The notes under the pieces were generated by a model. That model searched no databases, had not been told where the DNA came from, and saw only the letters and a list, made by a program, of their open reading frames with translations. 64,000 bases of DNA from Metaclostridioides mangenotii (GTDB lineage: Bacteria; Bacillota; Clostridia; Peptostreptococcales; Peptostreptococcaceae): positions 248,001-312,000 of the forward strand of contig NZ_JAGGJX010000001.1 in the NCBI RefSeq assembly GCF_017873185.1, written 5' to 3'. Shown here one piece after another: positions 45,620-56,022 of this stretch. The translations under genes were made by a program, and so were the position numbers. Positions within the stretch are counted from its first letter, which is position 1; each line of letters opens with the position of its first letter.

Positions 45620-46816
45620 ATGGAAGAAAAGGTAACAGAGAAATTGGATGACAGGAGGAAGGTAAAACCTGTCAGTACAGAAACCTTTGTATTTCTTGCC
45701 GTATTGCTAGTTGGTTTTGGGTACATAGGAAGCATAATGGGTGTGGGGACTATGTTTAAAGTCATTATGGCTACTGCACATGCATTACTTCTAGAAACTG
45801 TTTTCTTAATTATGGCATTAGCTGTTTTGGCAGGTGCACTGAGTGCTTTACTTTCTGAATTTGGGGTAATTTCACTTATCAACAAATTATTCAGAGGATT
45901 AATGAGACCTCTATATGGTTTACCTGGAGCGAGTATAGCTGGGGCTATAACAACATACTTATCTGATAACCCAGCCATAATATCGTTTGCAAAAGATAAA
46001 TCATTCACACAGTTTTTTAAAAAATATCAAATTCCTGCACTTTGTAATCTAGGAACAGCATTTGGTATGGGACTTATAGTTACTACATTTATGATGTCTC
46101 AAGGAAAAGAGTTTATAGTGCCAGCATTAATTGGTAACGTAGGAGCTATCATAGGAAGTATAATAAGTGTTAGACTTATGTTACGTCAAACTAAAAAGTA
46201 CTACAACTACAATCCAGAAGAAGATAAAAAGAGTACAGATGGTGTTACTAAAGGCGAAGAAATGAGAGAAATTAGGGATGGAAACGTATTCCAAAGATGT
46301 CTTGATTCGATACTTGAAGGTGGTAAACTTGGAGTTGAGATGGGACTAGCGATAATTCCGGGTGTACTAGTTGTATGTACACTAGTTATGATCCTTACAT
46401 TTGGACCATCAACTGATCCTACAACAGGTCAAGCTGTATATAATGGTGTTGCTTATGAAGGAATTAAACTACTTCCTGTAATAGGTGATAAACTTGGATT
46501 TATACTAGAGCCGCTATTTGGTTTTACTTCTGCAGAAGCTATAGCATTCCCTGTTACATCACTTGGAGCTGTTGGGGCTGCAATATCATTAGTACCTAAA
46601 TTCATAGCAGATGGTGTTGTTACTCCAAATGATATAGCCGTATTTACAGCAATGGGTATGTGTTGGAGTGGATACTTAAGTACACACATAGGTATGATGG
46701 ATGCGCTTAATGCTAGAGATCTTGCTGGAAAAGCAATACTTTCACATACAATAGGTGGTTTATTTGCAGGTATATCTGCTCACTTTATATTTATGTTTGT
46801 TCAGATGATATTCTAA
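45620..46816 (+). CDS. YjiH family membrane protein (nucleoside-recognition/Gate domain)
   Basis: 398 aa with about nine or ten membrane helices and two Gate-type segments, for example LLETVFLIMALAVLAGALSA and GVEMGLAIIPGVLVVCTLVM, plus conserved polar spots PGASIAGAITTYLSDNPAI and GFTSAEAIAFPVTSLGAVGA. This matches the YjiH group, presumed transporters. ATG at 45620 chosen: GGAAGGA lies 9 bases upstream, whereas the ATGs at 45602 and 45611 overlap or abut it. The substrate is unknown. Confidence 0.85.
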   Translation: MEEKVTEKLDDRRKVKPVSTETFVFLAVLLVGFGYIGSIMGVGTMFKVIMATAHALLLETVFLIMALAVLAGALSALLSEFGVISLINKLFRGLMRPLYGLPGASIAGAITTYLSDNPAIISFAKDKSFTQFFKKYQIPALCNLGTAFGMGLIVTTFMMSQGKEFIVPALIGNVGAIIGSIISVRLMLRQTKKYYNYNPEEDKKSTDGVTKGEEMREIRDGNVFQRCLDSILEGGKLGVEMGLAIIPGVLVVCTLVMILTFGPSTDPTTGQAVYNGVAYEGIKLLPVIGDKLGFILEPLFGFTSAEAIAFPVTSLGAVGAAISLVPKFIADGVVTPNDIAVFTAMGMCWSGYLSTHIGMMDALNARDLAGKAILSHTIGGLFAGISAHFIFMFVQMIF

Positions 46817-46859
46817 TTTAAATAAATTATTATGTTTAGATAGATTCTTAGCATATATT

Positions 46860-46918
46860 AAAAAGCACTAAAATGTTGATATGAGATTTTTCATACAATG
46901 TTTTAGTGCTTTTTGCTG
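46860..46918 (+). terminator. Terminator after the YjiH-type gene
   Basis: AAAAAGCACTAAAA (46860-46873) pairs with TTTTAGTGCTTTTT (46901-46914); the stem continues with wobble pairs TGTTG/CAATG and an inner TATGA/TCATA. Confidence 0.85.
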
Positions 46919-47183
46919 TCAAATAATCTATTAAAATGTTTAATAATGTAAAATTAGTGTAAAAATATATATAAATATAGAAATATGTTACAATATTTAG
47001 TAAACTAACAGTTAAGTTACTTATATAATGATTTGGTTATTTTACTTACAAACTACCTAGTAGAATAATTGGTTAGCGATTAATCATAAATTTTATAAAC
47101 TAATCATAAGACTTATAGAGCAACTTACTAAAATTTAAATATAGAACTTACAATAAGATGGTTTATATTATGGAGGTTATATT
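46919..47183. other. Intergenic region, no gene seen
   Basis: AT-rich; the sequence TAATCATAA occurs twice (near 47080 and 47101). No clear promoter pair; serves as the upstream region of the 1417-aa gene. Confidence 0.5.
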
Positions 47184-50100
47184 ATGGAAGAATTATTTCA
47201 TATAGGTGTTGATGTAGGTTCTACAACAGTAAAAGTTGTGGTGCTAAACAATAACAACATAGTTTATAAAGAATACAAAAGACATTATTCTGATGTAATA
47301 AAATCTGTAAAAGAAGTACTTCATTCTGTGTATGAAAAGTTTGGAAATAAAAAAATAACTATTGTAATAACTGGTTCTGGAGGCATAGGTATCTCTAGAG
47401 TACTAGGTGTTAAATTTGCTCAAGAGGTTATATCTAGTACAAAAGCTATAGAATATTTTAATCCAGAGACTGATGTGGTTATTGAATTAGGTGGAGAAGA
47501 TGCGAAGGTTACATTTTTAAGTGACGGTGTGGATCAGAGAATGAATGGAATATGCGCAGGTGGGACAGGTGCTTTTATAGATCAAATGGCATCATTATTA
47601 AAAACTGATGCAAAAGGATTAAATGATTTAGCTAAGGATTATGAAGTAATTTATCCTATAGCTTCAAGATGTGGTGTTTTTGCCAAGACGGATATACAAC
47701 CTCTTATAAACGATGGAGCTAAACAAACAGATATTGCTATGAGTATTTTCAATGCTGTAGTAGTACAAACTGTCAGTGTATTATCTTGTGGTAGAAAGAT
47801 TGAAGGAAAAGTGGCGTTTTTAGGTGGACCACTTTATTTCCTATCTGAGCTTAGAGAAGCCTTCAAGAGAGTTTTAAATCTAAGTGATGAAGATATAATA
47901 TTCCCGGGAAATGCACAGCTTTATGTCGCTCTAGGAGCAAGTATACTCTCAATTGATGAAGAGAATATAAACTTATCTTCGTTAATTGACAAATTAAACG
48001 GCGTCAATTCTATAGATTCAGTAGATACAGACTACATAGATATACTATTTAACGACGAGGAAGAGTACAAAGAATTTACAGATAGACATGGTAAGGATAA
48101 GGTAAAAACTAAAGATTTAAAAGACTTGAAAGGCAACTGTTATCTCGGTATTGATGCTGGTTCTACTACGACTAAATTAGCTCTTGTAGATGAAGATGGC
48201 AACTTGCTCTATTCTCATTATGGAAGTAACCATGGTGCGCCTTTAGAAACTACAATAAAGGCTATTAATGATATATATAATGTACTTCCAACGGATAGTA
48301 GGATTGCGTATACAACTGTTACTGGATACGGGGAGGCTCTTATAAAAAAAGCCCTAAAAATAGATAATGGCGAAATAGAAACAATTGCTCACTATAAGGC
48401 AGCGAAATTCTTTAATGAAGATGTAGATTTTATATTAGATATAGGTGGACAGGATATGAAGTGCCTAAAAATAAAGAATGGTGTTATAGATAGCATTATT
48501 CTTAATGAGGCGTGTTCATCAGGATGTGGTTCGTTTTTAGAGACTTTTGCAGATTCGTTATCAATGGGAATTGAAGACTTTGCAAAGGCGGGGATATACT
48601 CTAAATACCCGGTAGACCTTGGTTCAAGATGTACAGTTTTTATGAATTCAAAAGTTAAGCAATCGCAAAAAGAGGGGGCATCAGTGGGAGATATCTCTGC
48701 TGGTCTATCTTATTCAGTTATAAAAAATGCGTTGTTTAAAGTTATTAAAATTAGAAACACTGATGAAATCGGAAAAAATATAGTTGTTCAAGGTGGTACA
48801 TTCTACAATGACTTGGTACTTAGAAGTTTTGAAAAACTGATAAATCAAGAAGTTGTCAGACCAAATATTTCTGGAATAATGGGAGCCTTTGGGGCTGCAC
48901 TTATATCCAAAGAGAAGTACACAGATGGCTATAAAACCGAGTTGATTGAACAAGATCAACTTACAAATGTAAATCTAGATGTAGATGTAACTAGATGTAA
49001 GGGATGCTCAAATAACTGTTTACTTACTATAAATAAGTTTTCAGATGAAGAAATATTTGTATCGGGAAATAGATGTGAAAAGGGCGAGATTCTACATGGA
49101 GGTAAAAAGCCAAATAAAGATGAAAAACCAATAAACCTTTACCAGTACAAATACGACAGAGTTTTTAAATACAAACCTCTGAAGAAGGAAGAAGCTCCAT
49201 TAGGTGAAATAGGTATACCTAGAGCTTTAAATATGTACGAGAACTATCCATTCTGGTTTACATTCTTTACAAATCTTGGATTTAGAGTAATTATATCTGA
49301 TAGATCTTCAAAAGCATTATACGAGAAAGGAATAACTAGTATAGCATCGGAAACAGTTTGTTATCCAGCAAAACTAGTTCATGGGCATATAGATAACCTT
49401 ATAAATAAAGGTATAAAAAATATATTCTATCCTAGTGTTACAAATGAGAATAAAGAAGATCAAAATTCAGACAACTTCTACAACTGTCCAGTTGTAATTT
49501 CTTATTCTGAGGTTATAAAAAATAATGTAGAGGAATTGAGAACAGAAAATATAAATTATATGAATCCTTTTATCAGTTTAAATGATAAAGAAAAATTGAA
49601 AAAAAGATTATATAATGAATTAGGTAAAAGCTTCGGCAATTTATCTAAAAGAGATATCTACAGTGCGGTTGATGCTGCAACTAAGGAACAAGATTCATTT
49701 AAACTTGAAATGCAAACAGTCGGTGAAAAAGCTATAAAAGATATGGAAGAAAAAAATCTCAAAGGTATTGTATTATCTGGTAGACCTTACCACATAGATC
49801 CTGAGATAAACCACGGTATGCCAGAGCTAATAAACTCACTCGGTATGGCTGTTTTAACAGAAGATTCTATAAGTCATCTGGCAGATCTTGAGAGACCGCT
49901 TAGAGTTGTAGACCAGTGGGTATACCATTCTAGACTTTACAGAGCTGCAGCATTTACGAGAGAAAAAGATTATTTAGAACTTGTGCAATTAAACTCATTT
50001 GGGTGCGGGCTAGATGCCGTAACAACAGATCAAGTTGAGGAAATTCTTCATGAAAAGTCTAAGATATATACAGTTATTAAGATAGATGAAGGAAACAACT

Positions 50101-51437
50101 TAGGTGCTGCCAAGATAAGACTTAGATCTCTACAGGCAGCTATGTCAGAGAGAGAAGAAAACAATGTACATGTAAAAGATATAGAGAATAAGAAGAAATA
50201 CGATAAAAACACTAAACTCGCTAAAGGACATACAATACTAGCGCCGCAAATGTCTCCTATTCACTTCGACTTACTTGAAAAAGCAGTTAATTTAAGTGGA
50301 TTTAACATAGTTGTATTAAACGATACAGACAACAGCGTAATTGAAGAAGGTCTTAAATATGTAAACAACGACGCTTGTTATCCAGCCATTATAGTAGTTG
50401 GGCAGCTTATTAAAGCTCTTAAATCTGGAAAATACGATTTAAACAATACATCTGTTACCATAACTCAAACTGGTGGTGGATGTAGAGCCACAAACTATAT
50501 TGGATTTTTAAGAAAAGCTATGTACGATGCTGGATTTAAAGATGTACCTGTTGTAGCACTTAGCGTAAATGGAATAGAAGAAAATGATTTGATGAAGAAT
50601 GTATCTTTAAAACTTATAAATAGACTGTTTATGGCTGCTATTTACGGAGACTTACTGATGAGAGTTCTCTACAGGGTAAGACCTTATGAAAAAGTTGAAG
50701 GTAGCACAGATGCACTGTTTAAAAAATGGAATGATATATGTAAAGAATCTCTTGTGAAAGGAAAGCTATCTGAATTTAAGAAAAATGTAAATTCAATAGT
50801 TAATGATTTTGACAACTTAGAGATATTTGACATTCAAAAACCTAAAGTTGGATTAGTTGGAGAGATACTAGTTAAATTCCATCCAGTGGCAAACAACAAT
50901 TTAGTTGATATACTTGAAGCTGAAGGGGCAGAGGCTGTTGTTCCAGACCTTACTAATTTCTTCTTGAGTTGTGCGTACAACACAATGTTTAAACACGATT
51001 ACTTAGAAGGAACAGGAAAATCTAAAATGGCTGGAAAGGCGTTTATTGCGATTGTTGAAGCTTATCAAAAATCGTATAAAAAAGCTTTGAACAACAGCAA
51101 GAGATTTTCAGCACCAGAGAAAATTCAAAATGTAGCTAAAAGCACTAAACCTGTAGTTTCATTAGGTAACCAAACGGGAGAAGGATGGCTATTAACAGGT
51201 GAAATGGTCGAACTTCTAAGTGAAGGGGTAGATAATATTATTTGTATGCAGCCTTTTGGTTGTCTACCAAACCATATTATTGGTAAGGGATCAATAAAAG
51301 AGCTTAAGAGATTGTACAAAAATGCGAATATTATACCTATTGATTACGATCCATCAGCAAGTGAGGTAAATCAACTTAATAGAATAAAATTAATGCTTTC
51401 AACAGCATTTAGAAATCTGGAAAAAGTGAATATATAA
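47184..51437 (+). CDS. Giant acyl-CoA dehydratase activase-related fusion protein
   Basis: 1417 aa. Two ASKHA activator domains in tandem: the first (about residues 5-255) with [36 protein letters not shown] and a Cys in [11 protein letters not shown]; the second (about 322-585) with [35 protein letters not shown] and [11 protein letters not shown]. Then a Cys-rich link (CKGCSNNC), a DUF2229 domain (about 665-900, with [17 protein letters not shown]) and a dehydratase-like C-terminal half with CQPFGC-like [11 protein letters not shown]. Family proteins are called 2-hydroxyglutaryl-CoA dehydratase activases, but the function is not established. ATG after GGAGG; monocistronic. Confidence 0.9.
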   Translation: MEELFHIGVDVGSTTVKVVVLNNNNIVYKEYKRHYSDVIKSVKEVLHSVYEKFGNKKITIVITGSGGIGISRVLGVKFAQEVISSTKAIEYFNPETDVVIELGGEDAKVTFLSDGVDQRMNGICAGGTGAFIDQMASLLKTDAKGLNDLAKDYEVIYPIASRCGVFAKTDIQPLINDGAKQTDIAMSIFNAVVVQTVSVLSCGRKIEGKVAFLGGPLYFLSELREAFKRVLNLSDEDIIFPGNAQLYVALGASILSIDEENINLSSLIDKLNGVNSIDSVDTDYIDILFNDEEEYKEFTDRHGKDKVKTKDLKDLKGNCYLGIDAGSTTTKLALVDEDGNLLYSHYGSNHGAPLETTIKAINDIYNVLPTDSRIAYTTVTGYGEALIKKALKIDNGEIETIAHYKAAKFFNEDVDFILDIGGQDMKCLKIKNGVIDSIILNEACSSGCGSFLETFADSLSMGIEDFAKAGIYSKYPVDLGSRCTVFMNSKVKQSQKEGASVGDISAGLSYSVIKNALFKVIKIRNTDEIGKNIVVQGGTFYNDLVLRSFEKLINQEVVRPNISGIMGAFGAALISKEKYTDGYKTELIEQDQLTNVNLDVDVTRCKGCSNNCLLTINKFSDEEIFVSGNRCEKGEILHGGKKPNKDEKPINLYQYKYDRVFKYKPLKKEEAPLGEIGIPRALNMYENYPFWFTFFTNLGFRVIISDRSSKALYEKGITSIASETVCYPAKLVHGHIDNLINKGIKNIFYPSVTNENKEDQNSDNFYNCPVVISYSEVIKNNVEELRTENINYMNPFISLNDKEKLKKRLYNELGKSFGNLSKRDIYSAVDAATKEQDSFKLEMQTVGEKAIKDMEEKNLKGIVLSGRPYHIDPEINHGMPELINSLGMAVLTEDSISHLADLERPLRVVDQWVYHSRLYRAAAFTREKDYLELVQLNSFGCGLDAVTTDQVEEILHEKSKIYTVIKIDEGNNLGAAKIRLRSLQAAMSEREENNVHVKDIENKKKYDKNTKLAKGHTILAPQMSPIHFDLLEKAVNLSGFNIVVLNDTDNSVIEEGLKYVNNDACYPAIIVVGQLIKALKSGKYDLNNTSVTITQTGGGCRATNYIGFLRKAMYDAGFKDVPVVALSVNGIEENDLMKNVSLKLINRLFMAAIYGDLLMRVLYRVRPYEKVEGSTDALFKKWNDICKESLVKGKLSEFKKNVNSIVNDFDNLEIFDIQKPKVGLVGEILVKFHPVANNNLVDILEAEGAEAVVPDLTNFFLSCAYNTMFKHDYLEGTGKSKMAGKAFIAIVEAYQKSYKKALNNSKRFSAPEKIQNVAKSTKPVVSLGNQTGEGWLLTGEMVELLSEGVDNIICMQPFGCLPNHIIGKGSIKELKRLYKNANIIPIDYDPSASEVNQLNRIKLMLSTAFRNLEKVNI

Positions 51438-51502
51438 AAATATTATACAGTTAGATAATCTAAAGTATAAATGAGATTTAATAAAAAAATAAGATTTTAT
51501 GA

Positions 51503-51547
51503 AAATATCTAATCCAAGGGATGTAAGCTTTGGTTAGATATTTTTTT
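51503..51547 (+). terminator. Terminator after the 1417-aa gene
   Basis: AAATATCTAA (51503-51512) pairs with TTAGATATTT (51534-51543), with inner CCAA/TTGG, followed by a T-run. Confidence 0.85.
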
Positions 51548-51651
51548 GTGTATTTCCATATGTAAATTTATTTATACTTTATCTGTGTATATTGTCCATG
51601 GATTTGATATAATAAGTTTAATATGAATTAAACGCATGAGGAGGAATCAAT

Positions 51652-52029
51652 ATGTGTGAAGAAACTAAAGCATCGGAATACAATAAAAAAGGTCTAAACT
51701 GCGCTGAGTCTGTAATAAAGGCGTACAATGAAGAATTTGGTGCTAATATACCCATAGCACTTGGAAGTGGCTTAGGTGGTGGAAATGCTGTTGGAAGTTT
51801 GTGTGGAGCAGTAAATGCAGTAAACATCATAATAAGTTATGAAAAGGGAAGAGTAAGCGAAACAGAGACTAGTAATGCAAAACTATACGTAAAAGATGCT
51901 ATGAATTCAGTATCTGAAAAATATGGATCACATATATGTAAGGATCTAAAGAGGGATAAAGTTAGCTGTAAGGAGATAATAGATTTTTCTTATATAAACT
52001 TAAAGGAGACGTTAAAGAAAGATCTTTAA
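51652..52029 (+). CDS. C_GCAxxG_C_C family redox-type protein
   Basis: 125 aa, cytosolic. Shows the family Cys pattern: GLNCAESVIKAYNEEFG, then GLGGGNAVGSLCGAV, and the late pair ICKDLKRDKVSCKE. The family is thought to be redox-active, often near oxidoreductases, but is not characterised; here the neighbours are an activase fusion and a HEPN-like protein. ATG at 51652 after GAGGAGG. Confidence 0.88.
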   Translation: MCEETKASEYNKKGLNCAESVIKAYNEEFGANIPIALGSGLGGGNAVGSLCGAVNAVNIIISYEKGRVSETETSNAKLYVKDAMNSVSEKYGSHICKDLKRDKVSCKEIIDFSYINLKETLKKDL

Positions 52030-52068
52030 ATATTTTAGATAAAAGTTTTAAAGAAAAGGTGGTAGGCG

Positions 52069-53382
52069 ATGAAGTTATATGAAAACTTTATTTCATCAGA
52101 ACTATTCAAATACGATGTAAGTGAAGACATTGTTATTTACAAGGGACGTTTTTGTGTTTACCTAGATAAAAAATATAAATGTAGTGGAAAAGTGTATTTA
52201 AAGACGATTCCACCTGTGTCAGTTAATTTCCATGCAGATATACTTTTTGTTGAGAATATAGATGATGTAGATATAGGAAATATGGAGTTAAATTATGACA
52301 ACGCTGTTTTAGAAGTGCATGGGTACAAAATAACTTCAGTAAGTATAAATTCTCTAAGTAAGGCCTCAATTGACGGATACTTAAACGGGAGCTATATGAG
52401 ATCGAAAAATTCATTTGTAGATTATGTAGACTTTGGCATATTAAATTCAAATAAATACTCAGGAAAACTTATAAAAAATGGTGAAATACTATATGCAGGC
52501 AGGATGGAGTTTGAATTTAACGATTTTGTTGTGGTATTAGACAAGAGAGAAGATTATAGAAAAGAGCTTTATGAAGAGTTAAAGTCTAAATCTGGAGCTA
52601 TAATAACTCATGTCGGCAGAATCTACAGGAAAGACAATAAGAGCTTTAAAACAAGCAATATAATCGATATTTTAGATGATATATCAATAGCGCTTAGTTT
52701 CGCTTGTGGAAGATATGTTGGATTTTGTACTGCACTTGGTTATAAAGATGATTCTGTGGTGTATAAACTGTGGGGAGAAAGCAGAGTTTCTCCGTTTAAA
52801 TTTGTTCCAAATTGGACAGACACCATATCAAATCACCACAATATCGAAAAATATTTAGGTTTAATATGTAAAAAATTAGATGACTTTTACTTTGGTAAAG
52901 CTATAAGAAATGTAGTTAATTGGTACATTGAATCATTAAGTAGCATAACTTTAGAGAATAATATAATCTCAGTGCAAGTTGCTCTTGAGACTCTTTCATA
53001 TATAGTTTTAGTTGAGCAGGAAAAAATTATTACTGACGAAGAATTTGATAAAAATGTTACATCAAAAAATCTAAGATTACTTTTGGAATCTTGTAAGATT
53101 CCGTATGGAAAAGAAGAGTTGGTATTTTTTGATGATTGGATTAATGAGAAATTCGATGATGGGGTAGATCTTTTAATTTACTACAGAAATACTATAGTGC
53201 ATCCGAGTAGGAAGACTAAAAGAGCTAGACTTGAGCTCGAAGATATGTGGAATATAATTACTATTGGAACAAGATATATAGAACTTGTACTTTTGTATAT
53301 TATCGGATATAAAGGTGAGTATTCTAATAGACTAAAAGATAGATCTTATGGAGAAGTAGAAGTAGTTCCTTGGAGCCAATAA
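52069..53382 (+). CDS. Unknown protein with a HEPN-like C-terminal domain
   Basis: 437 aa, no signal or membrane anchor. The first 260 residues look beta-rich (KGRFCVYLDKKYKCSGKVYL, VSVNFHADILFVENID). The last 150 are helical and carry YYRNTIVHPSRK, where Arg373-x4-His378 matches the RxxxxH motif of HEPN ribonucleases, preceded by a long helix ENNIISVQVALETLSYIVLV as in ApeA-type HEPN proteins. The ATG at 52069 follows AGGTGG, 39 bases after the preceding gene. It is not in an obvious defence island. Possible roles are an RNase toxin or anti-phage protein, or a non-catalytic HEPN scaffold; I cannot decide. Confidence 0.6.
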   Translation: MKLYENFISSELFKYDVSEDIVIYKGRFCVYLDKKYKCSGKVYLKTIPPVSVNFHADILFVENIDDVDIGNMELNYDNAVLEVHGYKITSVSINSLSKASIDGYLNGSYMRSKNSFVDYVDFGILNSNKYSGKLIKNGEILYAGRMEFEFNDFVVVLDKREDYRKELYEELKSKSGAIITHVGRIYRKDNKSFKTSNIIDILDDISIALSFACGRYVGFCTALGYKDDSVVYKLWGESRVSPFKFVPNWTDTISNHHNIEKYLGLICKKLDDFYFGKAIRNVVNWYIESLSSITLENNIISVQVALETLSYIVLVEQEKIITDEEFDKNVTSKNLRLLLESCKIPYGKEELVFFDDWINEKFDDGVDLLIYYRNTIVHPSRKTKRARLELEDMWNIITIGTRYIELVLLYIIGYKGEYSNRLKDRSYGEVEVVPWSQ

Positions 53383-53436
53383 TAATTAAATTTTTAGAAA
53401 ATTATAAAATAAGAATACAAAAATTAAAAATATCTA

Positions 53437-53465
53437 TTGACAGATTTTGCTTTATGATTTAAAAT
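53437..53465 (+). promoter_or_regulatory. Promoter of the second T-box transcript
   Basis: TTGACA (53437-53442), a 17-base spacer and TAAAAT (53460-53465). Transcription would start near 53472, about 50 bases before the T-box Stem I. Confidence 0.75.
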
Positions 53466-53519
53466 CAATAACAACAAGAGAAAAAAATTTTTTAAACACT
53501 TTTAAATGCTATGATAAGA

Positions 53520-53788
53520 AATAGTAGGAGTAGGCATCTTAATCAGAGAGTTTCCGGTTGGTGAGAGGAGCATTAGATTATACTTTGAACACATCTTTGA
53601 GCAGGACTTTGAAAGGACTTTTGTCCCAGTAGAAGATTTCGGTATCCTTGCACCCGTTACAGTGCTAGAGTATAGATAAGACTATTGTACTTGATGAGGT
53701 TAGTGTCGCGAGGCATTAATAAAAAGAGGTGGAACCACGAGAGTCAACTCCCGTCCTCTAGCTATAGCTAGAGACGGGAGTTTTTTAA
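53520..53788 (+). promoter_or_regulatory. T-box leader, apparent histidine specifier, for an amino-acid ABC transporter
   Basis: Classical order is visible: AGTAGG at the Stem I base, the AGAGAG bulge (53545-53550), loop GGTTGGTGAG, then GAA-CAC-ATC with specifier CAC (His) at 53590-53592, the T-box AGGTGGAACCACG (53727-53739), and a terminator (AACTCCCGTC... with GACGGGAGTT, 53745-53782) with a T-run. The GAA-NNN-AUC frame is the usual one. A caution: the UGGA bulge predicts a U discriminator, while bacterial tRNA-His usually has C73. The gene class downstream fits histidine uptake. Confidence 0.85.
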
Positions 53789-53897
53789 TACAATTTTTTA
53801 TGCGCGCTAAAAATTTGTGTTACACAAAACACCAATGAGATTGATACAAAAATTAGAAAGTTAAAAAATTTATTAAAAATTGAGTGGAGGAATAATA

Positions 53898-54689
53898 ATG
53901 AAAAATATATTTAAAAAATTATGTGTTTTAACTGCAACATTAGTGCTAGTAGGGAGTATGGTAGGTTGTTCTGGCAAAGGCGATAAAGCTGCAGATAAAA
54001 ACGATAAAAAAGAAATAGTGGTTGGATTTGATAATACATTTGTACCGATGGGATTTTTAGATGAAAAAGGTGAAACAGTTGGATTTGATATAGATCTTGC
54101 AAAAGAAACTTTTGAGAGAATGGAAAAAGACGTTAAGTTTCAGCCTATAGATTGGTCGATGAAAGAAACAGAAGTTAATTCAGGAAATGTAGATGTGCTG
54201 TGGAATGGTTACTCTATAACTGATGAGAGAAAGAAGAAGATTTCTTATACAGATGCATACCTTCAAAATAAACAAATAATAGTTACGATGAGCGATTCTG
54301 ATGTAAAGACTAAAGCTGATTTAAAAGATAAAGAAGTTGGCACTCAACAAGGGTCTACAGCATATGACGCAATCGAAAAAGATAAAGCATTTATGGAAAC
54401 TTTAAAAGGTGGCACTCCAGTGCTTTACGACACATACGACAAAGCTCTTAGAGATTTAGAGATAGGCAGAACAAATGCAGTTGTTGGAGATGAAGTATTA
54501 GTTAGATATTATGTGAGCCAAAAGGGAGAAGATAAGTACAAAGTTCTAGATGAAGACTTTGGACTTGAAGACTATGTAGTTGCAACAGCAAAGGACAACA
54601 AAGAGCTTAGTGATAAGATAAATGAGAAAATCAAAGAAATGAAAGACGATGGGACTTTCGAAAAGATATACAAAAATTGGTTTAAATAA
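53898..54689 (+). CDS. hisX: Amino-acid ABC transporter substrate-binding lipoprotein
   Basis: 263 aa. Lipoprotein signal with lipobox GSMVGCSG (Cys near residue 23), then a bacterial extracellular solute-binding family 3 fold: VVGFDNTFVPMGFLDEKGET and GFDIDLAKETFERM are typical, with ALRDLEIGRTNAVVGDEVL later. ATG at 53898 set by GGAGGAA. The first gene after the T-box, with permease and ATPase following, so probably histidine uptake; the symbol is by context only. A general amino-acid specificity cannot be excluded. Confidence 0.8.
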   Translation: MKNIFKKLCVLTATLVLVGSMVGCSGKGDKAADKNDKKEIVVGFDNTFVPMGFLDEKGETVGFDIDLAKETFERMEKDVKFQPIDWSMKETEVNSGNVDVLWNGYSITDERKKKISYTDAYLQNKQIIVTMSDSDVKTKADLKDKEVGTQQGSTAYDAIEKDKAFMETLKGGTPVLYDTYDKALRDLEIGRTNAVVGDEVLVRYYVSQKGEDKYKVLDEDFGLEDYVVATAKDNKELSDKINEKIKEMKDDGTFEKIYKNWFK

Positions 54690-54731
54690 GTTTAGTAAAT
54701 TTAGACAGATAATTTATGAGGGGGATATAAT

Positions 54732-55343
54732 ATGTTACAAGGTTTAGGAATAGTTTTAGCGATATTTTTAATAACACTTATTGTGTCGATACCGCTTGGC
54801 GTTTTAGTTACATTTTTAAGATTGTCTAAAAACAAGCTGGTAAGTGGGATTACACAGTGTTATATCCTTATAATGAGGGGCACACCGCTGCTTTTACAAA
54901 TGATAGTAATATTCTACGGCTTGCCGCTTATAGGTATAACTTTTGATAGGTTTACAGCAGGTATTATAGCCTTTATATTAAATTATGCAGCGTATTTCGC
55001 CGAAATATTTAGAGGTGGAGTTCAGTCTATAGATAGAGGGCAGTACGAAGCCTCAAAAGTACTTGGATTCGATAAAGTTACTATGTACAAAAGAATAATA
55101 TTTCCCCAAGTTTTAAAGAGAATACTTCCTCCTGTTTCAAATGAGGTTATTACTTTAGTTAAGGATACATCTCTAGTGTATATACTTGGGCTAAATGATA
55201 TTTTAAGAATAGCTCAAATTGCCATGAACAGGGATGTAAGTTTGATTCCACTCTTACAAGCAGGTGCTATATACCTAGTATTTGTGGCAATACTTACTAA
55301 AGGATTTGAACTTTTAGAAAAAAAGTTTACGTACTATAAATAG
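54732..55343 (+). CDS. hisY: Amino-acid ABC transporter permease
   Basis: 203 aa, about five membrane helices. HisM/HisQ-type permease: the family loop reads AAYFAEIFRGGVQSIDRGQYEA then SKVLGFDK (EAA motif contacting the ATPase), with MRGTPLLLQMIVIFYG earlier. The ATG at 54732 follows GAGGGGGA, 42 bases after hisX. It is 10-20 residues shorter than typical. Symbol by context. Confidence 0.85.
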   Translation: MLQGLGIVLAIFLITLIVSIPLGVLVTFLRLSKNKLVSGITQCYILIMRGTPLLLQMIVIFYGLPLIGITFDRFTAGIIAFILNYAAYFAEIFRGGVQSIDRGQYEASKVLGFDKVTMYKRIIFPQVLKRILPPVSNEVITLVKDTSLVYILGLNDILRIAQIAMNRDVSLIPLLQAGAIYLVFVAILTKGFELLEKKFTYYK

Positions 55344-55353
55344 GGGGTAAAAT

Positions 55354-56022
55354 ATGTTAAAGGTAGTGAATTTAAATAAGTCGTTTAAACAAAATAGGGT
55401 TCTTAAAGATATAACATTTGAACTTGAAAAAGGTGAAGTAGGAGTATTATTAGGAAAATCAGGTGCAGGTAAAACTACTATTTTAAGATGTATCAACGAT
55501 CTTGAAAGATTTGATAGTGGCGAGATAATTATAGATAATAAAACGATAAAGTCAAGTAAAGATATGGCGGAGATAAGGGGAGAAATAGGTATGGTATTTC
55601 AAAATTTTAACCTATTTCCACACATGACTGTACTAGAGAATATAATAGAATCACCTGTTAATATTTTTAAAGTAGATAGATCTGAAGCAGAGAAATCTGC
55701 AAAAGAATTACTGAAATTAGTGGATTTAGAGGATAAATTAGACGCATATCCTTTTGAGCTATCTGGAGGGCAACAACAGAGAGTTGCAATAGCCAGATCG
55801 TGTGCACTTATGCCTAAAGTACTGTGCTTTGATGAACCTACATCAGCTCTAGATTCAGATACGATTCAGAGAGTTGTAGCGATTATAAAAAAACTAAAAG
55901 ACAAAGGTATGACTGTTCTTATAATAACTCATGATGTAGCTTTTGCAGATGGTGTGGCTGATAAAATTATCAGTATTAAAGATGGAGTAGTTGGGGACAT
56001 AAAACTTAAGGAGGAAATTTAA
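55354..56022 (+). CDS. hisZ: Amino-acid ABC transporter ATPase
   Basis: 222 aa polar amino-acid uptake ATPase. Walker A is GKSGAGKTTILRCI, the Q-loop is MVFQNFNLFPHMTVLEN, the signature is ELSGGQQQRVAIARS, Walker B is VLCFDEPTSALD, and the switch His is in IITHDVAFA. The start ATG at 55354 is 10 bases after hisY with GGGGG. It ends adjacent to the Spx-like gene (no gap). Confidence 0.9.
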   Translation: MLKVVNLNKSFKQNRVLKDITFELEKGEVGVLLGKSGAGKTTILRCINDLERFDSGEIIIDNKTIKSSKDMAEIRGEIGMVFQNFNLFPHMTVLENIIESPVNIFKVDRSEAEKSAKELLKLVDLEDKLDAYPFELSGGQQQRVAIARSCALMPKVLCFDEPTSALDSDTIQRVVAIIKKLKDKGMTVLIITHDVAFADGVADKIISIKDGVVGDIKLKEEI

